From Bacteroidaceae bacterium (GTDB taxonomy: Bacteria; Bacteroidota; Bacteroidia; Bacteroidales; Bacteroidaceae): a DNA stretch of 6,103 nt. The stretch lies in assembly GCA_016302965.1 (NCBI GenBank), contig JAEDMP010000102.1:1-6103 (forward strand). Direction: 5' to 3'. Of the stretch, positions 1 to 5,186 are shown piece after piece. Position numbers and translations under genes: made by a program. The notes below the pieces were generated by a model, which was given only the letters and a program-made list of their open reading frames with translations, ran no database searches and was not told the origin of the DNA. Each line of letters begins with the position of its first letter. The stretch's first letter is position 1.

Positions 1-806
1 TGATTGCCGCCGAAGGTGGTGCCGAGCTGTCCGTATTCGGGCTTGAAGTCGGGCGAGATGAGCACGGCTCCCATGGGGAAACCGTTGCCGATGCCCTTGG
101 CACAGGTGATGAGGTCGGGACGGATGCCGAGCCACTGGTGGGCAAAGAAGCGTCCGCTGCGGCCGTAGCCGCACTGAATCTCATCGGCGATGAGCACCGC
201 ACCATATTCGTGGCAGAGTTGTTGAAGACCTTGGGCAAACTCCTCACTCACGAGCTGGATGCCGCCCACGCCCTGGATGCACTCAATGATGCAGGCGCAG
301 ACATCGCCCTTGGCCAGTTCCTGACGCCAGGCCTCCAGGTCGTTGAGGGGCAGATAGGTGGTGTGGCCGTTGGCATTGATGGGGGCGATAATCTTCGGGT
401 TGTTGGTCACCTCAACGGCCAGCGAGGTACGGCCGTGGAAAGCCTTGGCAGCGGAGAGCACACGGGTGCGTCCGTTCTTGAACGAGGCGAGTTTCAGTGC
501 GTTCTCATTGGCCTCGGCACCGCTGTTGATGAGGAATAGCTGGTAGTCGTCATAGCCTGAGAGTTGACCGATGCGCCCGGCCAACTGTTCTTGCAGACGG
601 TTGATGACCGAGTTGGAATAGAAGCCCAGGCGGTTCAGCTGCGCCGTAAGCCTCTCTACGTAGTGGGGATGGCAGTGGCCGATGCTGATGACGGCGTGTC
701 CGCCATAGAGGTCGAGATACTCCTGCCCTTTATCGTCCCACACCTTGCATCCCTCACCTTTCACGATGTTGATATCGAAGAGGGGATAAACGTCGAATAG
801 TTTCAT
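1..806 (-). CDS. argD: N-acetyl/N-succinylornithine aminotransferase, 3' part cut by window edge
   Basis: This is a PLP-dependent class III aminotransferase that converts the N-acylated glutamate semialdehyde made by ArgC to N-acylornithine, with glutamate as amino donor, in the cytoplasm. The visible 268 residues (of roughly 370-400 usual) begin MKLFDVYPLFDINIVKGEG. They show the PLP phosphate-binding NSGAEANE (residues 94-101), the DEIQ motif whose Asp208 pairs with the pyridine nitrogen, the Schiff-base lysine in CAKGIGNG (Lys237), and TTFGGN at the cut edge. The ATG at 806 lies 31 bases after the argC stop, which indicates the same operon. The best match I recall is the Bacteroides ArgD. 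In Bacteroidota the substrate is probably the N-succinyl rather than the N-acetyl compound; this is known for the phylum's transcarbamylase and is inferred here. The gene is intact as far as it is seen. Confidence 0.95.
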   Translation of the reverse strand, partial: MKLFDVYPLFDINIVKGEGCKVWDDKGQEYLDLYGGHAVISIGHCHPHYVERLTAQLNRLGFYSNSVINRLQEQLAGRIGQLSGYDDYQLFLINSGAEANENALKLASFKNGRTRVLSAAKAFHGRTSLAVEVTNNPKIIAPINANGHTTYLPLNDLEAWRQELAKGDVCACIIECIQGVGGIQLVSEEFAQGLQQLCHEYGAVLIADEIQCGYGRSGRFFAHQWLGIRPDLITCAKGIGNGFPMGAVLISPDFKPEYGQLGTTFGGN

Positions 807-837
807 GGTTCTCTTATGTTATATGTAATAAGGTGTA

Positions 838-1863
838 TCAGAAGGCGCTGGGCTTGAGGGCCAGACCTGCCTTCTCGTCGAGACCGAACATCAGGTTCAT
901 GTTCTGCACGGCCTGTCCCACAGCTCCCTTGAGCAGGTTGTCGATGGTAGAGGTGACGAGCAGTTTGTCGCCATATTTGTCGCAATGCACGAGTGCTTTG
1001 TTGGTGTTCACCACCTGTTTCATGTCGATGGCCTTGTCCACATAGTGGGTGAAGGCAGCATCACGGTAGAACGCCTTGTAGGCTTCCACTATCTCGTCGA
1101 TGGGTTTGTCGGTCTTGATGACGCTGGTGGCGAAGATGCCGCGGGCGAAGTCGCCGCGGTAGGGGATGAAGTCGATGGCGGCATCGAGCCTTCCCTGAAC
1201 CTGGCGCAGGCTCTGTCTGATTTCGGGTACATGCTGGTGGCTGAATGCCTTGTAGATGCTCATGTTGCCCATGCGCCAGGAGAAGTGGGTAGTGGCGGCT
1301 GGCTTCTGTCCGGCACCGGTACTGCCCGTGATGGCGTTCACGGCCACGTCATCGTTGAGGATGCCCATGGCAGCGGCGGGCAGCAGTGCCAGTTGGATGC
1401 AGGTGGCGAAGCATCCCGGGTTGGCCACATGCTGGGCGTTGGCGATGCGCTCACGGTTGATTTCGGGCAGACCATAGACATAGTCGTTGCCGGGAGCCTC
1501 CAGGCGGAAATCCTGGGCCAGGTCGATAATCTTCACCTGTGCGGGAATCGCATGCTCGCGGAGGAAGGCCTCACTCTTGCCGTGTCCGAAACAGAAGAAA
1601 ACCACGTCCACTTTCTCGAAGGGCATCTCTGAGGTGAACTGCAGTTCGCAGTCGCCATAGAGTCCCTCGTGTACGTCGGTCACTGGGTTTCCGGCATTGC
1701 TCTCCGAGTTGGCAAAGACAATCTCAGCCTGGGGGTGATTGAGGAGCAGCCGGATGAGTTCACCACCCGTATATCCTGCGGCTCCGAGGATGCCCACGCG
1801 CACTTTCTTGTTCTTCTCTGCCGTCATCTCTTGACAGCATCCGTTGCTTGTTGTCGTCATCAT
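838..1863 (-). CDS. argC: N-acyl-gamma-glutamyl-phosphate reductase
   Basis: This enzyme reduces N-acyl-glutamyl phosphate to the semialdehyde with NADPH, the step before ArgD. The 341-residue frame has the nucleotide-binding GILGAAGYTGGE near residues 24-35, NSESNAGNPVTDVHEGLYG (52-70), the catalytic cysteine in NPGCFAT (Cys151), TGSTGAGQKP (179-188), the active-site histidine region HQHVPEI (209-215, probably His211), and the C-terminal DNLLKGAVGQAVQNMNLM (308-325). Length is slightly above the roughly 320-345 usual. The start is uncertain. ATG pairs at 1863 and 1860 lie 4 bases after the pspC stop, but the family's conserved region begins only near residue 20, so Met13 (1827, MTAEKNKKVRVGIL) is a real alternative giving 329 residues. 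Neither has a clear Shine-Dalgarno. The substrate acyl group may be succinyl in this phylum (inference). Nothing is broken. Confidence 0.97.
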   Translation of the reverse strand: MMTTTSNGCCQEMTAEKNKKVRVGILGAAGYTGGELIRLLLNHPQAEIVFANSESNAGNPVTDVHEGLYGDCELQFTSEMPFEKVDVVFFCFGHGKSEAFLREHAIPAQVKIIDLAQDFRLEAPGNDYVYGLPEINRERIANAQHVANPGCFATCIQLALLPAAAMGILNDDVAVNAITGSTGAGQKPAATTHFSWRMGNMSIYKAFSHQHVPEIRQSLRQVQGRLDAAIDFIPYRGDFARGIFATSVIKTDKPIDEIVEAYKAFYRDAAFTHYVDKAIDMKQVVNTNKALVHCDKYGDKLLVTSTIDNLLKGAVGQAVQNMNLMFGLDEKAGLALKPSAF

Positions 1864-1867
1864 CGGC

Positions 1868-2050
1868 CTATTGTTTTGGAGCGAGAATCCACAGCAGTAT
1901 ATACAGGAGCAGGCCAGAACCCCATCCGAGGATGAGCGCTACGAAGGCCAGTCTGACAATCAGTGAATCGATGCCGAAATAGTCGGCCAGTCCACCGCAT
2001 ACGCCTCCCAACTTCTTGTCGGTCTGCGACAATACAAATCTCTTTCTCAT
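1868..2050 (-). CDS. small PspC-domain membrane protein inside the arg operon
   Basis: This is a 60-residue protein that is almost entirely one PspC domain. The signature GGVCGGLADYFGIDSL (residues 15-30) is followed by one hydrophobic membrane segment (about 31-57) and a short APKQ tail. PspC-family proteins are inner-membrane components linked to envelope stress in other phyla; small stand-alone forms like this are common in Bacteroidota and have no firm function. I chose ATG at 2050, 6 bases after the argG stop. An in-frame TTG at 2056 directly abuts that stop and would add only two residues. The stop lies 4 bases before the argC start, so translation is probably coupled to both neighbours. 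Nothing in the sequence ties it to arginine chemistry; its place in the operon may reflect shared expression only. The family call is confident, the role unknown. Confidence 0.9.
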   Translation of the reverse strand: MRKRFVLSQTDKKLGGVCGGLADYFGIDSLIVRLAFVALILGWGSGLLLYILLWILAPKQ

Positions 2051-2056
2051 AATCAA

Positions 2057-3256
2057 TTATCTTTTTTCGTCTGGATGAATACCGTAATATACTCTCAGCG
2101 GGGTGCTCGACACCTTGATGAAGCCCTTGGCCTCGTCGGCGGTCCATCCCGTCTGGGTCTCGCCATACTCGCCGAGCTTCGACTTTGTCAGGTCGTTGGC
2201 CGAGTCAATGCCCACGGTCTCGAAGCCGTAGGGGCGCAGTTTGAGGATGGCCGTACCGCTCACGTTGCGCTGTGAGGAGGTGAGCATCGCCTCGATGTCG
2301 GGCATCACAGGCTCCAGATACTGGCTCTCGTGCAGGAACATGCCATACCAGTTGGCCACCTGGTCTTTCCAGTACTGCTGCCACTTGCTCAGCGTTGACT
2401 TCTCCAGCAGGCGGTGGGCTTCGATGATGAGTTTGGGAGCGGCGGCCTCGAAGCCTACACGTCCCTTGATGCCGATGATGGTGTCGCCCACGTTGGCATC
2501 GCGGCCAATGGCATAGGAGGCACCAATCTCCTCAATCTTCTGGATGGCAGCCACCTTATCGTCATACGCTTCATCGTTCACGGCTACAATCTCACCCTTG
2601 TCGAAGGTGATGCGCAGCAGGGCTTCCTGCTCCTGTGCGGTGACATGCTTCAGATAAGCCTCTTCGGGCAGTCCTTGGGTGGGGTCGAGCAGTTCACCGC
2701 CACAGATGCTGGTGCCCCAGATGCCCACGTTGTAGGAGTATTTCAGTTTGGTGAAGTCGGCTGAGAATCCGTGTTCGTTCAGATAGTCCACCTCTTCCTT
2801 TCGCGTGAGTTTCTGGTCGCGGGTGAGGGTGATAATCTCCACACCGGGAGCCATCACGAGGAAGGTCATGTCGAAGCGGATCTGGTCGTTGCCGGCACCT
2901 GTTGAGCCGTGGGCGATGGCATCGGCACCTATCTCCTTGGCATAGCGTGCGATGGCGATGGCCTGGAAGATGCGTTCCGAGGAAACAGAGATGGGATAGC
3001 AGTTGTTGCGAAGCACGTTGCCGAAAATCATGTATTTCAGCGACTTCTCATAGTACTCGTGGGTCACGTCGAGGGTCACGTAGGCCACGGCACCGAGTTT
3101 GTAAGCATTCTCCTCGTTCTTCTTCAGCTGTTCGGGACTGAATCCGCCTGTGTTGGCGCAGGCGGCATAAACGTCATATCTTTCCTCCTTCAGTTTCATC
3201 ACGGTGTAGGAGGTGTCCAATCCGCCTGAAAAGGCGACTACTACTTTTTTCTTCAT
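2057..3256 (-). CDS. argG: argininosuccinate synthase
   Basis: This enzyme joins citrulline and aspartate with ATP to give argininosuccinate, AMP and pyrophosphate, the penultimate step of arginine synthesis. The 399 residues match the usual length. The N-terminal PP-loop ATP-binding motif is AFSGGLDTS (residues 8-16). NNCYPISVSSER (84-95), HGSTGAGNDQIRFD (116-129), WGTSICGGELLDP (180-192) and IGIKGRVGFEAAAP (261-274) follow, and the C-terminal oligomerisation part contains WQQYWKDQVANWYGMFLHES. Many other phyla have Lys in a T-G-K-G-N-D-Q version of the central loop; here it is TGAGNDQ, which I recall as normal for Bacteroidota. The ATG at 3256 fixes the N-terminus, since MKKKVVVAFSGG is the family start. 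It is preceded by an AT-rich 84-base gap after the GNAT gene and leads directly into pspC, argC and argD. Confidence 0.98.
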   Translation of the reverse strand: MKKKVVVAFSGGLDTSYTVMKLKEERYDVYAACANTGGFSPEQLKKNEENAYKLGAVAYVTLDVTHEYYEKSLKYMIFGNVLRNNCYPISVSSERIFQAIAIARYAKEIGADAIAHGSTGAGNDQIRFDMTFLVMAPGVEIITLTRDQKLTRKEEVDYLNEHGFSADFTKLKYSYNVGIWGTSICGGELLDPTQGLPEEAYLKHVTAQEQEALLRITFDKGEIVAVNDEAYDDKVAAIQKIEEIGASYAIGRDANVGDTIIGIKGRVGFEAAAPKLIIEAHRLLEKSTLSKWQQYWKDQVANWYGMFLHESQYLEPVMPDIEAMLTSSQRNVSGTAILKLRPYGFETVGIDSANDLTKSKLGEYGETQTGWTADEAKGFIKVSSTPLRVYYGIHPDEKR

Positions 3257-3340
3257 ATTTTGTATCTGTTTTTTTATTGATTCTGATTATTCGTTACTTT
3301 TGTTGTGGAATGGGGGCGTTGGGGCTGTTCCGTCAAGGAT

Positions 3341-3937
3341 TCAGCTATCCAGTTTTTTGATTCGGTCGAGCACGTCCTGGGGGATTTTGGCAGGCAGGTG
3401 CTCCTCGGGGTCATAGAGCATGGCGGTGCAGATGCAATACTTGCGGTCGGTGCGGTGGAGCACATCCACGTTGATACAACCCTCGCAGCCCCGCCAGAAG
3501 GCCTCGTCGTCGGTCAGGTCGGCAAAGGTGACTGGCTGGTAACCCAGTTGGGTGTTCATTGTCATCACGGCTGCACCGCTCGTCAGACTGAAAATTTTGG
3601 CGTGGGGCCATCGGGTGCGTGCCAGTGAGAAGGTCATGTCCTTGATTCTCTTGGCCACGCCGAGGTGGCGGTAGTTGGGGTGTACGATGAGTCCCGAGGT
3701 AGTCACATACTGTTTGTTGCCCCAGGTCTCGATGTAACTGAATCCTGCAAAGTGGTCACCATCGAGGGCGATGACGGCCTTGGCCTCCTTCATCTTTGTT
3801 GCCAGATACTCGTGTGTACGCTTGGCGATGCCTGTGCCCCTGACCTTGGCGGCATCGGCGATGGTCTGCAATATGGTGTCGACATATTTCTCATGCGAGG
3901 CGTCGGCCACTAACACTTTGATTGTTTCGTTTGCCAT
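3341..3937 (-). CDS. GNAT acyltransferase, probable N-succinyl/N-acetylglutamate synthase
   Basis: This is a 198-residue GNAT-fold protein. The acyl-CoA pyrophosphate-binding loop is visible in HPNYRHLGVAKRIKD (residues 86-100, with R90-H-L-G-V-A as the QxxGxG/A motif), preceded by the beta strand YVTTSGLIV. A C-terminal extension holds four cysteines in CEGC (151-154) and CIC (168-170), a possible metal site. It lies between argR and argG, and no classical ArgA or ArgJ is visible. From memory, Bacteroidota make arginine through N-succinylated intermediates, and fitness data in Bacteroides thetaiotaomicron led to the orthologue beside argG being proposed as the N-succinylglutamate synthase. 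On that basis the likely reaction is acyl transfer to the amino group of glutamate. The family call is seen in the sequence; the specific reaction is inference from context. Start ATG at 3937; no strong ribosome-binding site. Confidence 0.88.
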   Translation of the reverse strand: MANETIKVLVADASHEKYVDTILQTIADAAKVRGTGIAKRTHEYLATKMKEAKAVIALDGDHFAGFSYIETWGNKQYVTTSGLIVHPNYRHLGVAKRIKDMTFSLARTRWPHAKIFSLTSGAAVMTMNTQLGYQPVTFADLTDDEAFWRGCEGCINVDVLHRTDRKYCICTAMLYDPEEHLPAKIPQDVLDRIKKLDS

Positions 3938-4070
3938 TGGTTTTAATCCGTTTATTCTTGCTTCTGTCGGTTTCCAGCGTGGTGGATGTCGGGAAGCGAT
4001 GTTTTCTGTTTTGCTGTATGATACTAGGATATATATATTAGGTATGATGAGTGGATGGGCAGACTTCCGT
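3938..4070. other. argR-GNAT intergenic spacer with AT-rich core
   Basis: This 133-base gap is much longer than those among the downstream genes. It contains an AT-only stretch around 4029-4040 flanked by two copies of GTATGAT (4016-4022 and 4042-4048); the first copy is part of the small inverted repeat GTATGATAC. I see no TAnnTTTG promoter on the minus strand, and no hairpin followed by T residues, so transcription from argR may simply continue through. The AT core could alternatively be an operator or unrecognised promoter for the GNAT gene. Confidence 0.35.
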
Positions 4071-4547
4071 CTAAACCATATTGGGAACCACCTTTTTCAG
4101 TGCTGTCACCACGTCGTGCTCATCAATGTTCTCTTGAATCACCATAAAGATGGTGTCGTCGCCAGCGATAGTGCCGAGGATATACGGTATCTCGCTGTTG
4201 TCGATGTTGTAGGCGATGCTGCTGGCATAGCCTGGTTTGGTGCGGATGACAGCCATGTTCCCGGAGAACTGGATAGAGATAAAACCAGGCACCTGCATCA
4301 TCTCCTTGATTTGGGCGGGACTGCTCACGCGCTTGTACATCGTGGCATTGGGCAACACATATACATAATTGCCGTTCATGGTCGCAGCCTTGGCCACCTT
4401 CAACTGTTTCAGGTCGCGGCTGAGCGTTGCTTGGGTCAACTTGAATCCCTCCTGCTGCAATGCGGCAAGCAGTTCTTCCTGATTGCCGAGTTCACGGCTG
4501 GAGATAATCATTCTCAAGGTTTCTAATCTACTCTTCTTTACTTTCAT
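4071..4547 (-). CDS. argR: arginine repressor ArgR
   Basis: This is an arginine-sensing transcription factor, normally a hexamer that binds ARG boxes when arginine is bound. The 158 residues are the usual length. The N-terminal winged helix-turn-helix has its recognition helix at QATLSRDLKQLKV (39-51), including the signature Ser43-Arg44. A hinge follows around 60-80. The C-terminal arginine-binding/oligomerisation domain contains GTIAGDDTIFMV (125-136), whose paired aspartates (130-131) contact the arginine ligand in the family. The ATG at 4547 gives MKVKKSRLETL, which fits the family N-terminus. It is the first gene of the minus-strand arg cluster, and a promoter and palindrome lie directly upstream, which suggests autoregulation and control of some or all downstream genes. 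No defects are seen. Confidence 0.96.
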   Translation of the reverse strand: MKVKKSRLETLRMIISSRELGNQEELLAALQQEGFKLTQATLSRDLKQLKVAKAATMNGNYVYVLPNATMYKRVSSPAQIKEMMQVPGFISIQFSGNMAVIRTKPGYASSIAYNIDNSEIPYILGTIAGDDTIFMVIQENIDEHDVVTALKKVVPNMV

Positions 4548-4560
4548 GACTGTTCGAATC

Positions 4561-4582
4561 TTGTTGTATATTTATACGACAT
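4561..4582. promoter_or_regulatory. candidate ArgR operator (ARG-box-like palindrome)
   Basis: This is an imperfect inverted repeat: arm TTGTTGTATA, centre TT, then an arm that matches it at 8 of 10 positions, giving the core GTATATTTATAC. It sits just downstream of the predicted argR promoter, about where transcription should start and 14 bases before the argR start codon. An AT-rich palindrome of this size there is what an autoregulatory ARG box would look like. It does not match the E. coli consensus closely, and I cannot compare it with a Bacteroidota motif. Confidence 0.5.
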
Positions 4583-4589
4583 TCGGCTG

Positions 4590-4619
4590 CAAAGGTAGTT
4601 ATATTTATGCAGAAACAAG
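4590..4619 (-). promoter_or_regulatory. argR promoter, Bacteroidota type
   Basis: Read on the minus strand, TACCTTTG (4597-4590) matches the Bacteroidota -7 element TAnnTTTG exactly. CTTG (4619-4616) is a three-of-four match to the -33 TTTG, with an 18-base spacer. Transcription would start near 4583, giving a leader of about 35 bases before the argR ATG at 4547 and placing the palindrome at 4561-4582 inside the start region. Confidence 0.7.
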
Positions 4620-4630
4620 AAAGAATTGGC

Positions 4631-4672
4631 AAAAAAATGATGCTTTCTGCCGAAAAAAAAGCAGAAAGCATC
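4631..4672 (-). terminator. strong hairpin terminator facing argR, with no gene before it
   Basis: A perfect 12-bp inverted repeat, GATGCTTTCTGC (4639-4650) and its exact complement (4661-4672), encloses a 10-base loop. On the minus strand the second arm is followed by one A and then seven T residues (4637-4631), the form of an intrinsic terminator. On the plus strand no T run follows, so it is one-directional. It lies just upstream of the argR promoter and would stop minus-strand transcripts arriving from the right, yet no minus-strand gene is recognisable there. Confidence 0.75.
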
Positions 4673-4907
4673 CATTTGAGGGGCTATCCAGAGGGATTGC
4701 AGGGCAATTTCAGTGGTATTGCTGGGGTGTGAAGATGTATCCTCCTTGATGGTATGTTCGTCAATGCTTGAAAAGCACAAGCTCTTGACTTTGCATGAAT
4801 GGGTATTGTATTTATGAAGCCTAAAACAACCATGAATAACGAAAAACACTCATAGATAAAACATTGATTATCAATAGATATTAGATTTTAACACTTCGGA
4901 CTTGCTT
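4673..4907. other. AT-rich intergenic stretch without a recognised gene
   Basis: I find no gene here. Reading frames in both directions are short or run through the terminator and the argR promoter. Small structures are visible: ATTGC-AGG-GCAAT at 4696-4708, GCTTG...CAAGC at 4766-4782, and a perfect 13-base palindrome ATTGATTATCAAT at 4863-4875. On the minus strand AAGGAGG (4740-4746 region) resembles a ribosome-binding site, but the frames after it look non-coding. The stretch may be the remains of a former neighbour, or hold a small RNA ending at the 4631-4672 terminator. Confidence 0.4.
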
Positions 4908-4939
4908 TTTGGTAGTTCCCGATTTTCCGCTTAATTTTG
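4908..4939 (+). promoter_or_regulatory. Bacteroidota-type promoter for the plus-strand HTH gene
   Basis: TTTG (4908-4911), a 20-base spacer and TAATTTTG (4932-4939) match the Bacteroidota consensus at every defined position. Transcription would start near 4946 on the plus strand. The next credible start codon is the ATG at 5187, which implies a leader of about 240 bases containing the TGGA...TTGAC repeats. Confidence 0.75.
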
Positions 4940-4990
4940 CAACGTATTTCTACCGCGGAGAATTTAGGGAGCTTTTATTTTGCTATTTCG

Positions 4991-5125
4991 TGGACGGAGT
5001 TGACAGAGGTTTACATGCATGGACGAAGGTTGACTCAGTGACTGAAGGAAAGCAAGTAAGAAAGTAACTGAATTTGATAGTCGCAACATCATGGAATGAG
5101 TTGACGAACGTGGTCAATGATTGAC
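4991..5125. repeat. four related direct repeats, TGGA-N4/5-TTGAC type
   Basis: Four units of 14-15 bases share the same orientation: TGGACGGAGTTGAC (4991-5004), TGGACGAAGGTTGAC (5020-5034), TGGAATGAGTTGAC (5092-5105) and TGGTCAATGATTGAC (5111-5125). Every unit ends in TTGAC; the first three start TGGA. Distances between the TTGAC boxes are 30, 71 and 20 bases. They lie in the leader between the 4908-4939 promoter and the HTH gene, so they could be protein-binding iterons: operators for that protein, or arm-type sites of an integrase. Confidence 0.5.
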
Positions 5126-5186
5126 AAGTGTGGACTTCTCGGTGGAATACATGAATCAGAATGTAAAACCATCAAAATGAAGTCAA

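Noticed and set aside
985..1632. A 215-codon plus-strand open frame across argC
   Set aside because: It lies fully inside the well-supported argC on the other strand, and its protein is a low-complexity mix of Gly, Val, Asp and His typical of an antisense shadow of a GC-rich gene.
3295..3302. TACTTTTG on the plus strand in the argG-GNAT gap, a possible antisense promoter
   Set aside because: It matches the -7 element, but no TTTG lies at the right distance upstream and it would read antisense into the GNAT gene.
4071..4100. A small hairpin around the argR stop (AGAC-GGAA-GTCT)
   Set aside because: The stem has only four pairs and no T run follows, so it cannot be supported as a terminator.
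3771..4526. A 251-codon plus-strand open frame across the GNAT gene, the spacer and argR
   Set aside because: It is antisense to two recognised genes and has no domain I recognise; length arises from their codon use.
4588..4598. Resemblance of the argR -7 region (and of 4931-4940) to the GTAnnTTTGC core used by CTnDOT-type elements
   Set aside because: Both are one base off and are explained as TAnnTTTG promoters, which share most of that core; no duplicated junction is visible.
4544..4849. A 101-codon minus-strand frame upstream of argR
   Set aside because: It runs through the hairpin terminator, the argR promoter and the palindrome and ends at the argR start; composition (runs of Phe, Lys, His) looks non-coding.
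4814..4855. A 13-codon plus-strand frame (MKPKTTMNNEKHS)
   Set aside because: Such short frames are expected by chance in an AT-rich region; no promoter or ribosome-binding site supports it.
5015..5041. An 8-codon upstream frame (MHGRRLTQ) in the leader of the HTH gene
   Set aside because: It is too short to support, has no ribosome-binding site, and coincides with the second repeat, which explains the sequence better.
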